Shown here in pieces: positions 1-9,203 of a stretch of 64,000 bases of DNA; position 1 is the first letter of the stretch; the number at the start of each line of letters is the position of its first letter. The notes beneath the pieces were generated by a model. It saw only the letters and a program-made list of their open reading frames with translations. It did not search any database and had not been told where the DNA came from. Source of the stretch: Campylobacter coli 76339 (GTDB taxonomy: Bacteria > Campylobacterota > Campylobacteria > Campylobacterales > Campylobacteraceae); assembly GCA_000470055.1 (NCBI GenBank), contig HG326877.1:434001-498000 (forward strand), given 5' to 3'. The position numbers were made by a program, and so were the translations under genes.

Positions 1-1212
1 TTAGATAAAAATATCCAAGACGCTATTATTAAGGCTTGTGACAAAATTTTAGAGGGCGGATATTATGATCAATTTGTAGTCGATATGATACAAGGTGGAG
101 CTGGAACAAGTACAAATATGAACGCTAATGAAGTTATAGCTAATATAGGGCTTGAGCTTATGGGACACAAAAAGGGCGAGTATCAATACCTTCATCCAAA
201 CGATCATGTTAATTTAAGCCAAAGTACAAATGATGCTTATCCTACCGCTTTACACCTTGCTTTACATGATTATTTAAGTGATCTGGCAAAAGCTATGGAA
301 CACCTTAAAAAAGCTTACGAAAGAAAAGCTGAGGAATTTAAAGATGTGCTCAAAATGGGTAGAACTCAGCTTCAAGATGCTGTGCCTATGACTTTAGGTC
401 GTGAGTTTAAAACTTTTGCTGTAATGATAGGAGAAGATATACAAAGAGTTCTAGAAGCTAGAAAATTGATTTTAGAAATCAATTTAGGGGGAACGGCTAT
501 AGGAACAGGTATTAATTCTCATCCTGATTATCCAAAAATAGTAGAAGGAAAAATAAGGGAAGTGACCGGCTTTGAATACACCGTAGCAGAGGATCTTATC
601 GAAGCAACTCAAGATACAGGTGCTTATGTCCAAATTTCAGGTGTTTTAAAACGCGTTGCAACAAAACTTTCTAAAGTATGTAATGACTTAAGACTTTTAA
701 GCAGTGGTCCAAAATGCGGTCTTAATGAAATTAATTTACCAAAAATGCAACCAGGCAGTTCTATTATGCCAGGTAAAGTAAATCCTGTTATCCCTGAGGT
801 TGTAAATCAAGTTTGTTATGCTGTAATTGGAGCGGATGTGACTGTTACTTTTGCAAGCGAGGGCGGACAATTACAACTTAATGTTTTTGAACCTGTGATC
901 GCATATAGTTTATTTAATTCTATTGTTATGCTTGAAAAAGCAATGTATACCTTAGCAGATAAATGTATCGATGGTATTAGCGCTAATGAAAAAATTTGTT
1001 CTGACTTTGTTTATAACTCAGTAGGAATCGTAACTGCTTTAAATCCTTACATAGGCTATGAAAATTCAGCAAGTATTGCTAAAGAGGCGATGAGCACAGG
1101 CAAAAGAGTAGCTGATATTGCGCTCGAAAGAGGACTTTTAAGTAAGGAGCAAATCGATGAAATTCTAACTCCTGCAAATATGTTAAATCCACATATGGAA
1201 GCTAAAAAATAG
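1..1212 (+). CDS. aspA: Aspartate ammonia-lyase, 5' end outside window
   Basis: Converts L-aspartate to fumarate and ammonia in the cytoplasm, feeding fumarate to respiration or C4-dicarboxylate exchange. The reading frame is open from base 1, so the gene starts before the window; 403 residues are visible, and about 65 N-terminal residues are missing compared with the usual 468. The fumarase/aspartase superfamily signature GSSIMPGKVNP begins near visible residue 252, and GGAGTSTNMN and the QLQDAVPMTLG region are present. dcuA follows after 15 bases on the same strand, the usual aspA-dcuA operon. The call is secure. Confidence 0.97.
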   Translation, partial: LDKNIQDAIIKACDKILEGGYYDQFVVDMIQGGAGTSTNMNANEVIANIGLELMGHKKGEYQYLHPNDHVNLSQSTNDAYPTALHLALHDYLSDLAKAMEHLKKAYERKAEEFKDVLKMGRTQLQDAVPMTLGREFKTFAVMIGEDIQRVLEARKLILEINLGGTAIGTGINSHPDYPKIVEGKIREVTGFEYTVAEDLIEATQDTGAYVQISGVLKRVATKLSKVCNDLRLLSSGPKCGLNEINLPKMQPGSSIMPGKVNPVIPEVVNQVCYAVIGADVTVTFASEGGQLQLNVFEPVIAYSLFNSIVMLEKAMYTLADKCIDGISANEKICSDFVYNSVGIVTALNPYIGYENSASIAKEAMSTGKRVADIALERGLLSKEQIDEILTPANMLNPHMEAKK

Positions 1213-1227
1213 TATAAAGGCTAAACC

Positions 1228-2565
1228 ATGGATATAATGATAATTTTGCAAATAATCGTTCTCCTTGGAGCAATTTTTATAGGAATTCGCCTAGGAGGTA
1301 TAGCTATAGGCTATGCAGGTGGACTTGGTGTTGTTGTATTAGGACTTGTTTTAGGGATGAAACCAGGAAATATTCCTTGGGATGTAATCTTAATCATAGC
1401 TGCAGCCATTGCAGCTATTTCTGCGATGCAACAAGCAGGTGGGCTTGATTATATGGTAAGGGTTACGGAAAAAATTTTAAGATCTAAGCCTAGATTTATT
1501 AATTATCTTGCTCCAGCTTGTGGATGGTTGCTTACCATCTTAGCAGGAACAGGAAATGCTGTATTTTCTTTAATGCCTGTTGTAGTTGATGTAGCAAAGT
1601 CTCAAAATATTAAACCAAGCGCCCCGCTTTCGTTGATGGTTGTATCCTCACAGATCGGTATTACTGCATCTCCTGTAAGTGCAGCTGTGGTTTATATGAG
1701 TGGGGTTTTAGAGCCACTAGGATGGAATTATCCAACTTTAATCGGAATTTGGATAAGTACTACTTTTATAGCTTGTATGATAACAGCTTTTATAGTAAGC
1801 TTGATCACACCTATGGATTTAAGTAAAGATGCAGTTTATCAAGAACGCTTAAAAGCAGGTCTTGTTAAAGATGCAGGCGCTATCTTACATAGTGAAGATA
1901 AACCAGGCGCTAAGCTTTCGGTAGGAATTTTTCTTATCACTGTTTTAGCGGTTGTATTTTACGCAACTGCGATTTCAAGCAATATTAAATGGATTGATCC
2001 GGTTGTAGTTCCAAGAGATGCGGCTATCATGAGCTTTTTGCTTACCGCGGCAACTTTGATTACTTGGCTTTGTAAGGTTGAACCAAGCAAAATTCTTGAT
2101 ACAAGCGTATTTAAAAGTGGTATGACTGCCTGTGTTTGTGTTTTTGGTGTAGCATGGCTTGGAAACACTTTTGTTGCAGGACATGAAGCTTCTATTAAAG
2201 AAGTGGCAGGTGAATGGGTAAAACAAACCCCAGCTATGCTTGCGGTGGCTTTTTTCTTTGCAAGTATGCTTTTATATTCTCAAGCGGCAACTGCAAAGGC
2301 TATTGTGCCTGTAATTGTTACTGCTTTAGGAATTAGTGCAGCAAATCCGCAGGATTCTTATATGCTTGTAGCTTGTTTTGCAGCGGTTTCAGCGCTTTTT
2401 GTACTTCCAACTTATCCTACCTTATTAGGCGCTGTACAAATGGATGATACAGGTACTACTAGAATTGGAAAATTTATTTTCAATCACTCTTTCTTTATAC
2501 CAGGAGTTTTAGCTATCGCAATTGCTGTAGCTTTAGGTTTCGTAATCGCTCCTATGCTAATATAA
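1228..2565 (+). CDS. dcuA: Anaerobic C4-dicarboxylate transporter DcuA
   Basis: Inner-membrane carrier for aspartate, fumarate, malate and succinate, typically aspartate/succinate exchange. The 445 residues are the family's normal length and almost entirely hydrophobic, with many membrane segments and the conserved region around GNAVFSLMPVVVDV and ITASPVSAAVVYMSG. It lies directly behind aspA, so imported aspartate can be deaminated to fumarate, respired, and the succinate exported. A strong hairpin follows the stop codon, ending the aspA-dcuA unit. Confidence 0.96.
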   Translation: MDIMIILQIIVLLGAIFIGIRLGGIAIGYAGGLGVVVLGLVLGMKPGNIPWDVILIIAAAIAAISAMQQAGGLDYMVRVTEKILRSKPRFINYLAPACGWLLTILAGTGNAVFSLMPVVVDVAKSQNIKPSAPLSLMVVSSQIGITASPVSAAVVYMSGVLEPLGWNYPTLIGIWISTTFIACMITAFIVSLITPMDLSKDAVYQERLKAGLVKDAGAILHSEDKPGAKLSVGIFLITVLAVVFYATAISSNIKWIDPVVVPRDAAIMSFLLTAATLITWLCKVEPSKILDTSVFKSGMTACVCVFGVAWLGNTFVAGHEASIKEVAGEWVKQTPAMLAVAFFFASMLLYSQAATAKAIVPVIVTALGISAANPQDSYMLVACFAAVSALFVLPTYPTLLGAVQMDDTGTTRIGKFIFNHSFFIPGVLAIAIAVALGFVIAPMLI

Positions 2566-2592
2566 TAGCCCTTTTTGGGCTATTACTAATTT
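2563..2592 (+). terminator. Intrinsic terminator after dcuA
   Basis: A perfect 9-bp stem (2563-2571 with 2577-2585) closes a TTTTT loop; the left arm overlaps the dcuA stop codon. A short T-rich stretch follows. It separates aspA-dcuA from the lipoprotein genes. Confidence 0.75.
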
Positions 2593-2632
2593 TATGATAT
2601 ATTAAATTATAATTTTTATCTTTGGAATTGTA

Positions 2633-3986
2633 ATGAGATATAAAACCATTATTTTTTTTATTTTTAGCTATGATTTTTTCTGCATGTTCTACTCATCAGG
2701 AAAAAAATGTATTTTATCAGCAAAATTTATTCTCTCAAACTTGTAATCAACAGTTTTTTCAAGAAGAACAGGATAAAATCAATCAAAATGATGATGTGAT
2801 TTTTACAGGCTTAAATACGGGCTATATTGCAAGAGATTGCAAGGATTTTAACTTAAGTAATTCTATTTTTGATAAGGTTGAAGATTCTTATAAATACGAT
2901 GTGGATTTGCAAAGTTTGACCCAAAAAAGCACAAGAGCGCTTACATCTACTTTGATAAATGAGGGTATCAATGATTATCAAGGTGCTTGGTATGAAAGAA
3001 CTATGCTTAATGTTTACAAGGGTTTAAATTTTATGAGTTTGGGGGATTTTGTTAATGCTAGGGTGGAATTTAACCGTGCATTGATGAGGCAAGAAAAAGC
3101 AAAAGAGTATTTTGCTTCTGAAATTAAAAAGGCATATCAAGAGGCTAGTGAGGAAAAAAGTTTAAAACAAAATATCGATAACAATATAAAAATTGTTTCA
3201 AAACAGTATGAAAATCTTTTTAAAGATTTTAATGCGCAAAAGGATTATACCAATCCTTATGTGACTTATATTTCATCTATATTTTTCTTTATGGATTATG
3301 ATTATAAAAAAGCAGCAGATTTGCTTAAAGAAGTTTATGTGCTGAATTTAAATAAAGAAATAGAAAAAGAATTTAAGATCTTTGATCAATATTCAAGCAG
3401 TTTAAATCCAAAAAAATTAAAAAAGTATATTTTTATAATATATGAAAATGGATTAAGTCCCGCTTTGGATGAATTTAATTTAACTTTGCCATTTATCTTT
3501 GATGATTATATTACGACTGCTAGTGTTGCTTTACCTATTTTAAAAAAGCGTAATGCTTCTTATGATTATTTAAATATCGCAAATAATCATCAAAAATTTA
3601 TAAGCTCTAATGTTTTTGATTTTGATCAAATTGTTGCGAGTGAATTTAAGGCAAATTTGACTTCAACCATCATCAAATCTTTAATTTCAAGTATTGTGAA
3701 AACAAGTTTAAATGTGACTGCGGCTAAAAATGATGAGAGTGGAATTTTAAGTCTTGCTACAAATATTTTTAGCATTGCAACCACAAGAAGTGATTTAAGA
3801 TTTTGGAATTTTTTACCTAAAAATATCCAAGTTTTAATGATTGAAAACGATGGATTAGTGCAAATTTATGATGATAAAAATCAAAGAATTTATTCTAGTG
3901 AATTAGATACTAATAAAAATGTATTGATTATGGTGCGTTCTTTTAGTTCTCAATTTCCCGCTAGAATTTACAAAATTGAAAATTAA
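2633..3986 (+). pseudogene. TPR-like outer-membrane lipoprotein gene, frameshifted in the signal peptide
   Basis: The long frame is open from 2670 and encodes about 438 residues, but that ATG leaves only MIFSA before the lipobox cysteine (SAC), too short for a signal peptide. An ATG at 2633 starts a good signal-peptide beginning (MRYKTIIFFIF) in another frame; it runs through an 8-T tract (2652-2659) and a 5-T tract (2661-2665). Removing one T from either tract joins it to LAMIFSACSTHQ. So this copy looks off by one T: phase variation, a true lesion or a sequencing error. The body is hydrophilic and helix-rich (NVYKGLNFMSLGDFVNARVEF), like TPR lipoproteins. It corresponds, I believe, to Cj0089 of the reference strain. 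Function unknown. Confidence 0.65.
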
Positions 3987-4016
3987 AAGGGTATAATTAC
4001 AAAAAAGGAGGAAATA

Positions 4017-4640
4017 ATGAAAAAAAATATTTTTATAATTTTTAGTGCGTTTTTTGCGGTATTTTTTACAGCTTGTGGGGCGCCTGTTTATACGGATGGT
4101 TACGCAACTCAAAAAAAACAAGGCAATGCTTTAACCCTAGGACTTGATAGAGAAGATTTTGAAAAAACTGCTCAAATTATGATAGATAGTATGTTAAGCG
4201 ATCCTGCTTTTGCTAACATTCAGCCAGGTCAAAGAAAGGTTATTGCTATAGGTAAAATTATCAATGATACCCCTCAACGCATTGATACAGATAAACTCAT
4301 CAGCAAGATCACCATAGCACTTAGAAAGTCGGGTAAATTTGTTTTAACAACAGCTGTTGCAGCGGGTGGGGCTAGAGATGAAATGAGTGAAGCAGTAAGA
4401 GAATTAAGAGATAATGATGAATTTAATCAAAACACCATTGCCAGCAAAGGAACTTTGGTTGCACCTGATTTTTCAATCAGTGGTAAGATCCGTCAAGATA
4501 ATGTCAAGCTTAAAAATGGAGATATACAAGCAGAGTATTTCTTTTATCTAAGCGTTACGGATTTAAATTCAGGACTTGCTTATTGGGAAGATGAAAGAAC
4601 GATTGATAAAACAGGTTCAAGCAAATCGGTAACTTGGTAA
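4017..4640 (+). CDS. LpoB-like lipoprotein (penicillin-binding protein activator family)
   Basis: 207 residues with a lipoprotein signal peptide ending in FFTAC (Cys20). The rest matches the LpoB/YcfM pattern: a short linker, then a globular domain with VIAIGKIINDTPQRIDTDKL and the ending AYWEDERTIDKTG. In E. coli LpoB is an outer-membrane lipoprotein that reaches through the peptidoglycan to activate PBP1B; whether it does so here is inference. A good AAGGAGG ribosome site lies just upstream. The next gene overlaps by one base (TAATG), so the two are translationally coupled. It corresponds to Cj0091 as I recall. Confidence 0.8.
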   Translation: MKKNIFIIFSAFFAVFFTACGAPVYTDGYATQKKQGNALTLGLDREDFEKTAQIMIDSMLSDPAFANIQPGQRKVIAIGKIINDTPQRIDTDKLISKITIALRKSGKFVLTTAVAAGGARDEMSEAVRELRDNDEFNQNTIASKGTLVAPDFSISGKIRQDNVKLKNGDIQAEYFFYLSVTDLNSGLAYWEDERTIDKTGSSKSVTW

Positions 4641-5626
4641 TGAAAAAAATCTTTTTATTTTTAACTATCTTGAGTTTTGTATGGGCTCAAGATGATGTTA
4701 TTATTTATGATTATGTTCCATTAGAGGATGTTAATTTAAGTTCTTTAGATTCTGTTCAAAGTCTTAAAACTTTGCCCCATCAAAGAAGTAAATTTCAAAA
4801 AGTAGTGCAAGGAAATGGAACAGGTGAAAGTAAAGAAGAAGCTTTAAATAATGCTTTAATCGATGCTTTGTCACAATTTAAGGGAGTTTCTAGTGTCAAT
4901 TTAAGACAAGAAATTCAAAGTATTGATTTAAATTTCTCTCATTTGGGACAAATTTCACAAAAATCTAAAAGCATTCTTCAAAATGTAAGCAAGGGTCGCA
5001 TCGATACTTACAAAGTAGATAAAATTGACCAAAATGGAACACTTTGGCAAGTTGAAATTTCGGCTTTTAAATCTTTGTATCAAAGCGATAATAAACCCAA
5101 ATTAGTAATTTTAAATGATAAAAATAAAGAAGAAAAATATTTAAAAAGAGCTTTATATGATGCTTTTTCACGGGATGAGAATTTCACTCTTTTAGAAAGA
5201 GAGCATGATTTTAAAGATGAGAATAAGATTATAAAAAGTGAAGATAGCTCTAGTGAAGAAATCCATAAGCTAGGTAATGTTTTGGGCGCTGATTATATTT
5301 TAGAATTTGAGATTTTAGATATTACTCAAACAAAACAAAGCAAGATAAGCTATCAAAATAATACAAAAGCAAGTATAAATATAGCCTATAAGCTTATATT
5401 TTATCCTACAAGAGAGCTTGTTTTTTCTAAAACTTTCAATACAACTTTTACCTTATCAGGCGATAGTAAAAAAGAGCAAAAAAACTGGGAAAACATTGCT
5501 CTATTTATGCAAAGAGAAATGGAAAAATCACTATTTTTTAATACTTTAGAAGAAGATAGTAAGCAAGAAGGGAAAGAAAAAACTTATAAACTTCATGAAA
5601 ATGGCGGGGTTAATCTTGGCTTTTAA
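4640..5626 (+). CDS. LPP20-family periplasmic protein
   Basis: The start at 4640 is preferred over a TTG at 4634 because the ATG overlaps the previous stop (TAATG) and leads straight into a signal peptide (MKKIFLFLTILSFVWAQ, cleavage near residue 18). Residues about 50-130 carry the LPP20-type repeat region (QGNGTGESKEEALNNALIDA). The second half has a CsgG/FlgT-like look (KLGNVLGADYILEFEI). Translationally coupled to the LpoB-like lipoprotein, so probably an envelope function. I cannot say more about its role. Confidence 0.75.
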   Translation: MKKIFLFLTILSFVWAQDDVIIYDYVPLEDVNLSSLDSVQSLKTLPHQRSKFQKVVQGNGTGESKEEALNNALIDALSQFKGVSSVNLRQEIQSIDLNFSHLGQISQKSKSILQNVSKGRIDTYKVDKIDQNGTLWQVEISAFKSLYQSDNKPKLVILNDKNKEEKYLKRALYDAFSRDENFTLLEREHDFKDENKIIKSEDSSSEEIHKLGNVLGADYILEFEILDITQTKQSKISYQNNTKASINIAYKLIFYPTRELVFSKTFNTTFTLSGDSKKEQKNWENIALFMQREMEKSLFFNTLEEDSKQEGKEKTYKLHENGGVNLGF

Positions 5627-5783
5627 ACTGCTTTAGGGTTTGGTTCCAAACTCTAAAGTCTTTCTTAAATTCATCAAATATTAAAGAAAATTTTTGTAAA
5701 ATTAAAACTTTTCTAGCCATTAAAGCTTTCAAATCCGAATTTCGGTGCTTTGTGGTACTTACCAAATTATTAAGGAAAAAGCA

Positions 5784-6092
5784 ATGTATGCTATTATTAA
5801 ACACAGCGGAAAGCAGTATAAAGTTAGCGTTGGCGATGAGTTAAAGCTAGATCACTTTGAAGCTGAAAGCAAAGCAAGTATTGAAGTAAGCGAAGTTCTT
5901 GCTATCAATGATAAAGAATTAAAGGTAGGTGCGCCTTTCGTAGCAGGTGCAAAAGTTGTTTTGGAAGTGATTAATCACGGAAAAGATAAAAAAGTTGTGA
6001 TTTATAAAAAAAGACGCAGAAAAGATTCTAAACTTAAACGCGGTTTTAGAAGACAATTCACTCGCGTTGTAGTAAAAGATATCAAAGCTTAA
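5784..6092 (+). CDS. rplU: 50S ribosomal protein L21
   Basis: 102 residues beginning [14 protein letters not shown], the standard L21 start and length. An in-frame upstream start at 5745 would add 13 residues no L21 has; AAGGAAAAA sits properly before 5784. The basic tail ([15 protein letters not shown]) is the rRNA-binding region. Followed by rpmA after 10 bases, the universal L21-L27 pair, with obgE beyond. The 157-base leader (5627-5783) contains a short palindrome (CCGAATTTCGG) whose role I cannot judge. Confidence 0.98.
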   Translation: MYAIIKHSGKQYKVSVGDELKLDHFEAESKASIEVSEVLAINDKELKVGAPFVAGAKVVLEVINHGKDKKVVIYKKRRRKDSKLKRGFRRQFTRVVVKDIKA

Positions 6093-6102
6093 GGAGTAAA
6101 GA

Positions 6103-6357
6103 ATGGCACACAAGAAAGGTCAGGGTTCAACTCAAAATAACCGCGATTCTATAGGTCGCCGCCTAGGTGTTAAAAAATTTGGTGGTGAATTTGTTAGAGC
6201 AGGAAATATCATCATTCGTCAAAGAGGAACTGCAACTCATGCAGGAAATAATGTAGGTATGGGAAAAGATCACACTATCTTTGCTTTAATTGATGGTTTT
6301 GTGAAATTTGAAAGAAAAGACAAAGACAGAAAAAAAGTTTCTGTATATCCTGCATAA
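6103..6357 (+). CDS. rpmA: 50S ribosomal protein L27
   Basis: 84 residues starting [16 protein letters not shown], the short mature-type L27 N terminus that reaches toward the peptidyl transferase centre; there is no Firmicute-type cleaved N-terminal extension. [15 protein letters not shown] and [10 protein letters not shown] are diagnostic. AAGGAG precedes the start. A weak hairpin (GGCG/CGCC, about 6364-6380) follows and may partly terminate before obgE. Confidence 0.98.
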   Translation: MAHKKGQGSTQNNRDSIGRRLGVKKFGGEFVRAGNIIIRQRGTATHAGNNVGMGKDHTIFALIDGFVKFERKDKDRKKVSVYPA

Positions 6358-6458
6358 GTTTTTAGGGCGTTTTTACGCCTTAGAAACTTTAAATTTATAA
6401 ATTTAACTTCTTTTTATTCTAATTTAGCTTTATAAATTTAAAATCAAAGGCAATTATA

Positions 6459-7505
6459 ATGTTTATTGATAGTGTTAAGATTACTTTAGCTTCTGGCGAT
6501 GGCGGCAAGGGTGCGGTGAGTTTTCGTCGTGAAAAGCATGTTCCTCTTGGTGGGCCTGATGGTGGCGATGGAGGAAATGGTGGCGATATCATTTTTGTTT
6601 GCGATAACAATACACATACACTTGTAAATTTCAAAGGCAAAAGAGAGCTTCGTGCACAAAATGGTGCAGGTGGAATGGGACGCAACAAAAATGGAAAAAA
6701 AGGTGAAAATTTAGAACTTATTGTCCCTGAGGGAACTCAAGTTATCGATGTGCAAACCAATGAAGTTTTATTAGATCTTACAAAAGAGGGACAAAGAGAA
6801 CTTTTTCTAAAAGGTGGCAAAGGAGGGCTTGGGAATACGCACTTTAAGCACGCCACTAACCAACGCCCTGATTATGCACAGCCAGGTATTAAAGGCGAAA
6901 GTCGCTTAGTAAGACTTGAGCTTAAACTTATCGCTGATGTAGGGCTTGTAGGCTTTCCAAATGTGGGAAAATCCACCCTTATAAGTGTAGTTTCAAATGC
7001 TAAGCCTGAAATCGCAAATTATGAATTTACCACGCTCACGCCAAAACTAGGGCTTGTAGATGTGGATGAGTATAATTCTTTTGTGATGGCTGATATTCCA
7101 GGGATTATCGAAGGTGCAAGTGGGGGCAAAGGCTTAGGACTTGCATTTTTAAAACATATTGAACGCACGAGTTTTTTACTTTTTGTACTAGATCCTATGA
7201 GAGAAATGCCCCTAAAAGAGCAATTTATAGTGCTAAGAAATGAGCTTGAGAAATTTTCAAATGAGCTTTTTGGGCGTGAGTTTGGCATAATGGTTTCAAA
7301 AAGTGATAGTGTGAATTTGGGTGAAGATTTTGCCGAACAGATTGCTTTAAATATAAAAGATTTAGAAGATTATCTTAAAGAAAACAATAATCCACAAAGT
7401 TTTTTAATCAAAGTATCAAGCCTTGAAAAAACAGGGCTTAAAGAGCTTAAATTTATGCTTTTAGAGGAGATTAAAAAATTAAGAGAAAAGCGTGAAAAAA
7501 GGTGA
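6459..7505 (+). CDS. obgE: GTPase Obg/CgtA
   Basis: Ribosome-associated GTPase in 50S assembly and growth control. The 348 residues show the glycine-rich Obg fold at the N terminus ([29 protein letters not shown]), then the G domain with G1 [10 protein letters not shown]2 with EFTTLTP, G3 DIPG and a G4-like SKSD. Length is normal. It follows rplU-rpmA as in most bacteria. Downstream, the reference order as I recall it continues with proB; here a convergent thioredoxin-like gene comes instead. Confidence 0.97.
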   Translation: MFIDSVKITLASGDGGKGAVSFRREKHVPLGGPDGGDGGNGGDIIFVCDNNTHTLVNFKGKRELRAQNGAGGMGRNKNGKKGENLELIVPEGTQVIDVQTNEVLLDLTKEGQRELFLKGGKGGLGNTHFKHATNQRPDYAQPGIKGESRLVRLELKLIADVGLVGFPNVGKSTLISVVSNAKPEIANYEFTTLTPKLGLVDVDEYNSFVMADIPGIIEGASGGKGLGLAFLKHIERTSFLLFVLDPMREMPLKEQFIVLRNELEKFSNELFGREFGIMVSKSDSVNLGEDFAEQIALNIKDLEDYLKENNNPQSFLIKVSSLEKTGLKELKFMLLEEIKKLREKREKR

Positions 7506-7606
7506 TAAGATAATCACTTTTTAGATATTTGTTTAAAATTTGATTTATTCATCGCTATATCTAGCTAGTTTTTAGGTATTTACGGTAAAAATATTTTAAT
7601 ATAAAA
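7506..7606. other. Rearrangement junction between obgE and the iron block
   Basis: About 100 non-coding bases between convergent genes. To the left is the Cj0087-Cj0096-type block; to the right the order runs down from Cj1665 to Cj1611. I remember these as far apart in the reference strain. I see no insertion sequence, integrase, tRNA or obvious long repeat in the interval. The junction is read from gene order alone. Confidence 0.5.
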
Positions 7607-8110
7607 TCAAATTTTTAGTTTTTTAATTTCATTTTCAAGAACACTATAAGGCGTTAAGCCTATGAATTTTTCATCCATTTTACTTTCTTTAAAAAAGCTA
7701 AGTACAGGTACTCCATATATTTCTCCAACCGCACCCGAGAGATATTTGGCTGCTTTTTTTTCATAAAACAAAGCCAGATGTGATAAACCCTTTTCATCCG
7801 CCCAAGTTTTAGCGTCCTTTGCGTCTTTAGCATCACCTAAAACCACAAAAATATTAAAATCATAATTTTTAGCTAAATCTTGCAAAATAGGAATTTGTTC
7901 TTTACAAACCCCGCAATCTTTAGTGAAAAATACTAATGCAAAATTTTGTGTTTGCTTGTCTAGTTTTAAACTTTTTTCAAAACCATTATAAGAAAAATTA
8001 TAAATTTTATCACTATTTAAAGCTTTGAAATTTTCTCCGCTATCGCAAGCTATAAAAAATAAAGCTACAATTAAAGCAAAGAGATAAGTTTGGATTCGAA
8101 AGTTTCCCAT
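7607..8110 (-). CDS. Thioredoxin-like lipoprotein (second copy in iron operon)
   Basis: 167 residues with a lipobox around Cys22 (FFIAC) and a thioredoxin fold: active-site CGVC at 66-69 and cis-proline loop GVPVLSFF. Probably a periplasm-facing thiol-disulfide protein. Its start (AGGAG 8 bases upstream) lies 40 bases inside the preceding gene, so the two are translationally coupled. Last gene of the iron operon, it probably handles thiols of the DUF2318 protein or permeases. It corresponds to Cj1665. The redox partner is unknown. Confidence 0.85.
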   Translation of the reverse strand: MGNFRIQTYLFALIVALFFIACDSGENFKALNSDKIYNFSYNGFEKSLKLDKQTQNFALVFFTKDCGVCKEQIPILQDLAKNYDFNIFVVLGDAKDAKDAKTWADEKGLSHLALFYEKKAAKYLSGAVGEIYGVPVLSFFKESKMDEKFIGLTPYSVLENEIKKLKI

Positions 8111-8559
8111 GGTTTTTCTCCTAAAATTCTTTCTTTTATAATCCCATCTTTAAGTATGATGGTGGTTGGAGTTGCAAATACAGCGTAGCGATCATTGGTG
8201 ATTTTAAGATCATCGGTTAAAACTTTGATATTTTTAAAATTTAATTGTTCGGCCAAAACCTGAACGACTTCAACTTTATCTACGGAATTTATAGCATAAA
8301 CGCTGATTTTATTTGGGTGTTCTTGCATAAATTTATCCAAAGAAGGTAGCTCTTGTAGACAAGAAGGACATCCATTTTGAAAAAAAACTAAGACTTTTAT
8401 ATTGCTTTTATCATCAGCTAATTTAACAGTCTTTCCTAGGGTGTCTTTAGCTGAAATTTCAGCTCCTATTTGGCCGATTTTACCTTGATCTTGATTTGTA
8501 TCAAAAGAGCAGGCATTGAGCAAAAAAAGACTTATGAAAAATAAAAATACTTTTTTCAT
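8071..8559 (-). CDS. Thioredoxin-like lipoprotein (first copy in iron operon)
   Basis: 162 residues with a lipoprotein signal peptide (LLNAC, Cys17) and an AhpC/TSA-TlpA-type thioredoxin domain with CPSC at 64-67 and the cis-proline loop ATPTTIIL. Overlaps the ATPase gene by four bases upstream and the second thioredoxin gene by 40 bases downstream. Two different CXXC proteins in one iron operon suggest an oxidation/reduction relay. It corresponds to Cj1664. Confidence 0.85.
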   Translation of the reverse strand: MKKVFLFFISLFLLNACSFDTNQDQGKIGQIGAEISAKDTLGKTVKLADDKSNIKVLVFFQNGCPSCLQELPSLDKFMQEHPNKISVYAINSVDKVEVVQVLAEQLNFKNIKVLTDDLKITNDRYAVFATPTTIILKDGIIKERILGEKPWETFESKLISLL

Positions 8560-9203
8560 TTTAAAATTCCATGTTGCAAGATAAGGGTGCGATCTGCAAA
8601 TTTTGCTAATTCGGGATTGTGCGTGATCAAGACTATGGTTTTACCCTCATTTTTTAATTTTTGCAAGGTTTCAAGAACGATTTTTTCATTGGCTTCATCC
8701 AAATTCCCTGTAGGCTCGTCAGCAAGTAAAATTTCAGGATTGTTAATCAATGCTCTTGCTATACAAACTCTTTGTTGCTCTCCACCGCTTAGTTGGCTTG
8801 GTAAATGGCTAAGGCGATGTGAAAGTCCTACTTTTTCAAGTACAGCTTTTGCATCCTCTTCATCTACGCTAGAATGGTAATATTGCGAAAGCATAACATT
8901 TTCTAAGGCGCTAAGATAAGGAATGAGATGAAATTGCTGAAAAATAAGCCCGATTTTTTCTCGGCGTAAAGTGATTTTTTGCTCTTCATTTATTTGTTCT
9001 AAATCTTCATTATCTAAAATGTATTTGCCACTGCTTGGATCATCCATAAGAGATAATATATTTAAAAGTGTTGATTTTCCGCTTCCAGAAGGACCCATGA
9101 TGGCAAGCCATTCTCCTTTGTAAATATTTAAATTTATATTATCCAGTGCTTTTACTTTGCCAAATTCTTTGCATAAATTTTTAATTTGTATAAGTTCTTT
9201 CAT
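8556..9203 (-). CDS. ABC transporter ATPase (LolD/MacB type)
   Basis: 215 residues with Walker A GPSGSGKST (37-45), signature LSGGEQQR and Walker B ILLADEPTGNLD, the LolD/MacB/FtsE subgroup that pairs with FtsX-like permeases. The two genes upstream are such permeases and overlap it. In the p19 system this ABC unit is needed for full iron use, but its substrate is not established as far as I know. Corresponds to Cj1663. Confidence 0.9.
   Translation of the reverse strand: MKELIQIKNLCKEFGKVKALDNINLNIYKGEWLAIMGPSGSGKSTLLNILSLMDDPSSGKYILDNEDLEQINEEQKITLRREKIGLIFQQFHLIPYLSALENVMLSQYYHSSVDEEDAKAVLEKVGLSHRLSHLPSQLSGGEQQRVCIARALINNPEILLADEPTGNLDEANEKIVLETLQKLKNEGKTIVLITHNPELAKFADRTLILQHGILK

Noticed and set aside
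5745-5783. Longer start for L21
   Set aside because: The extra 13 residues are not L21-like and the ribosome site fits 5784.
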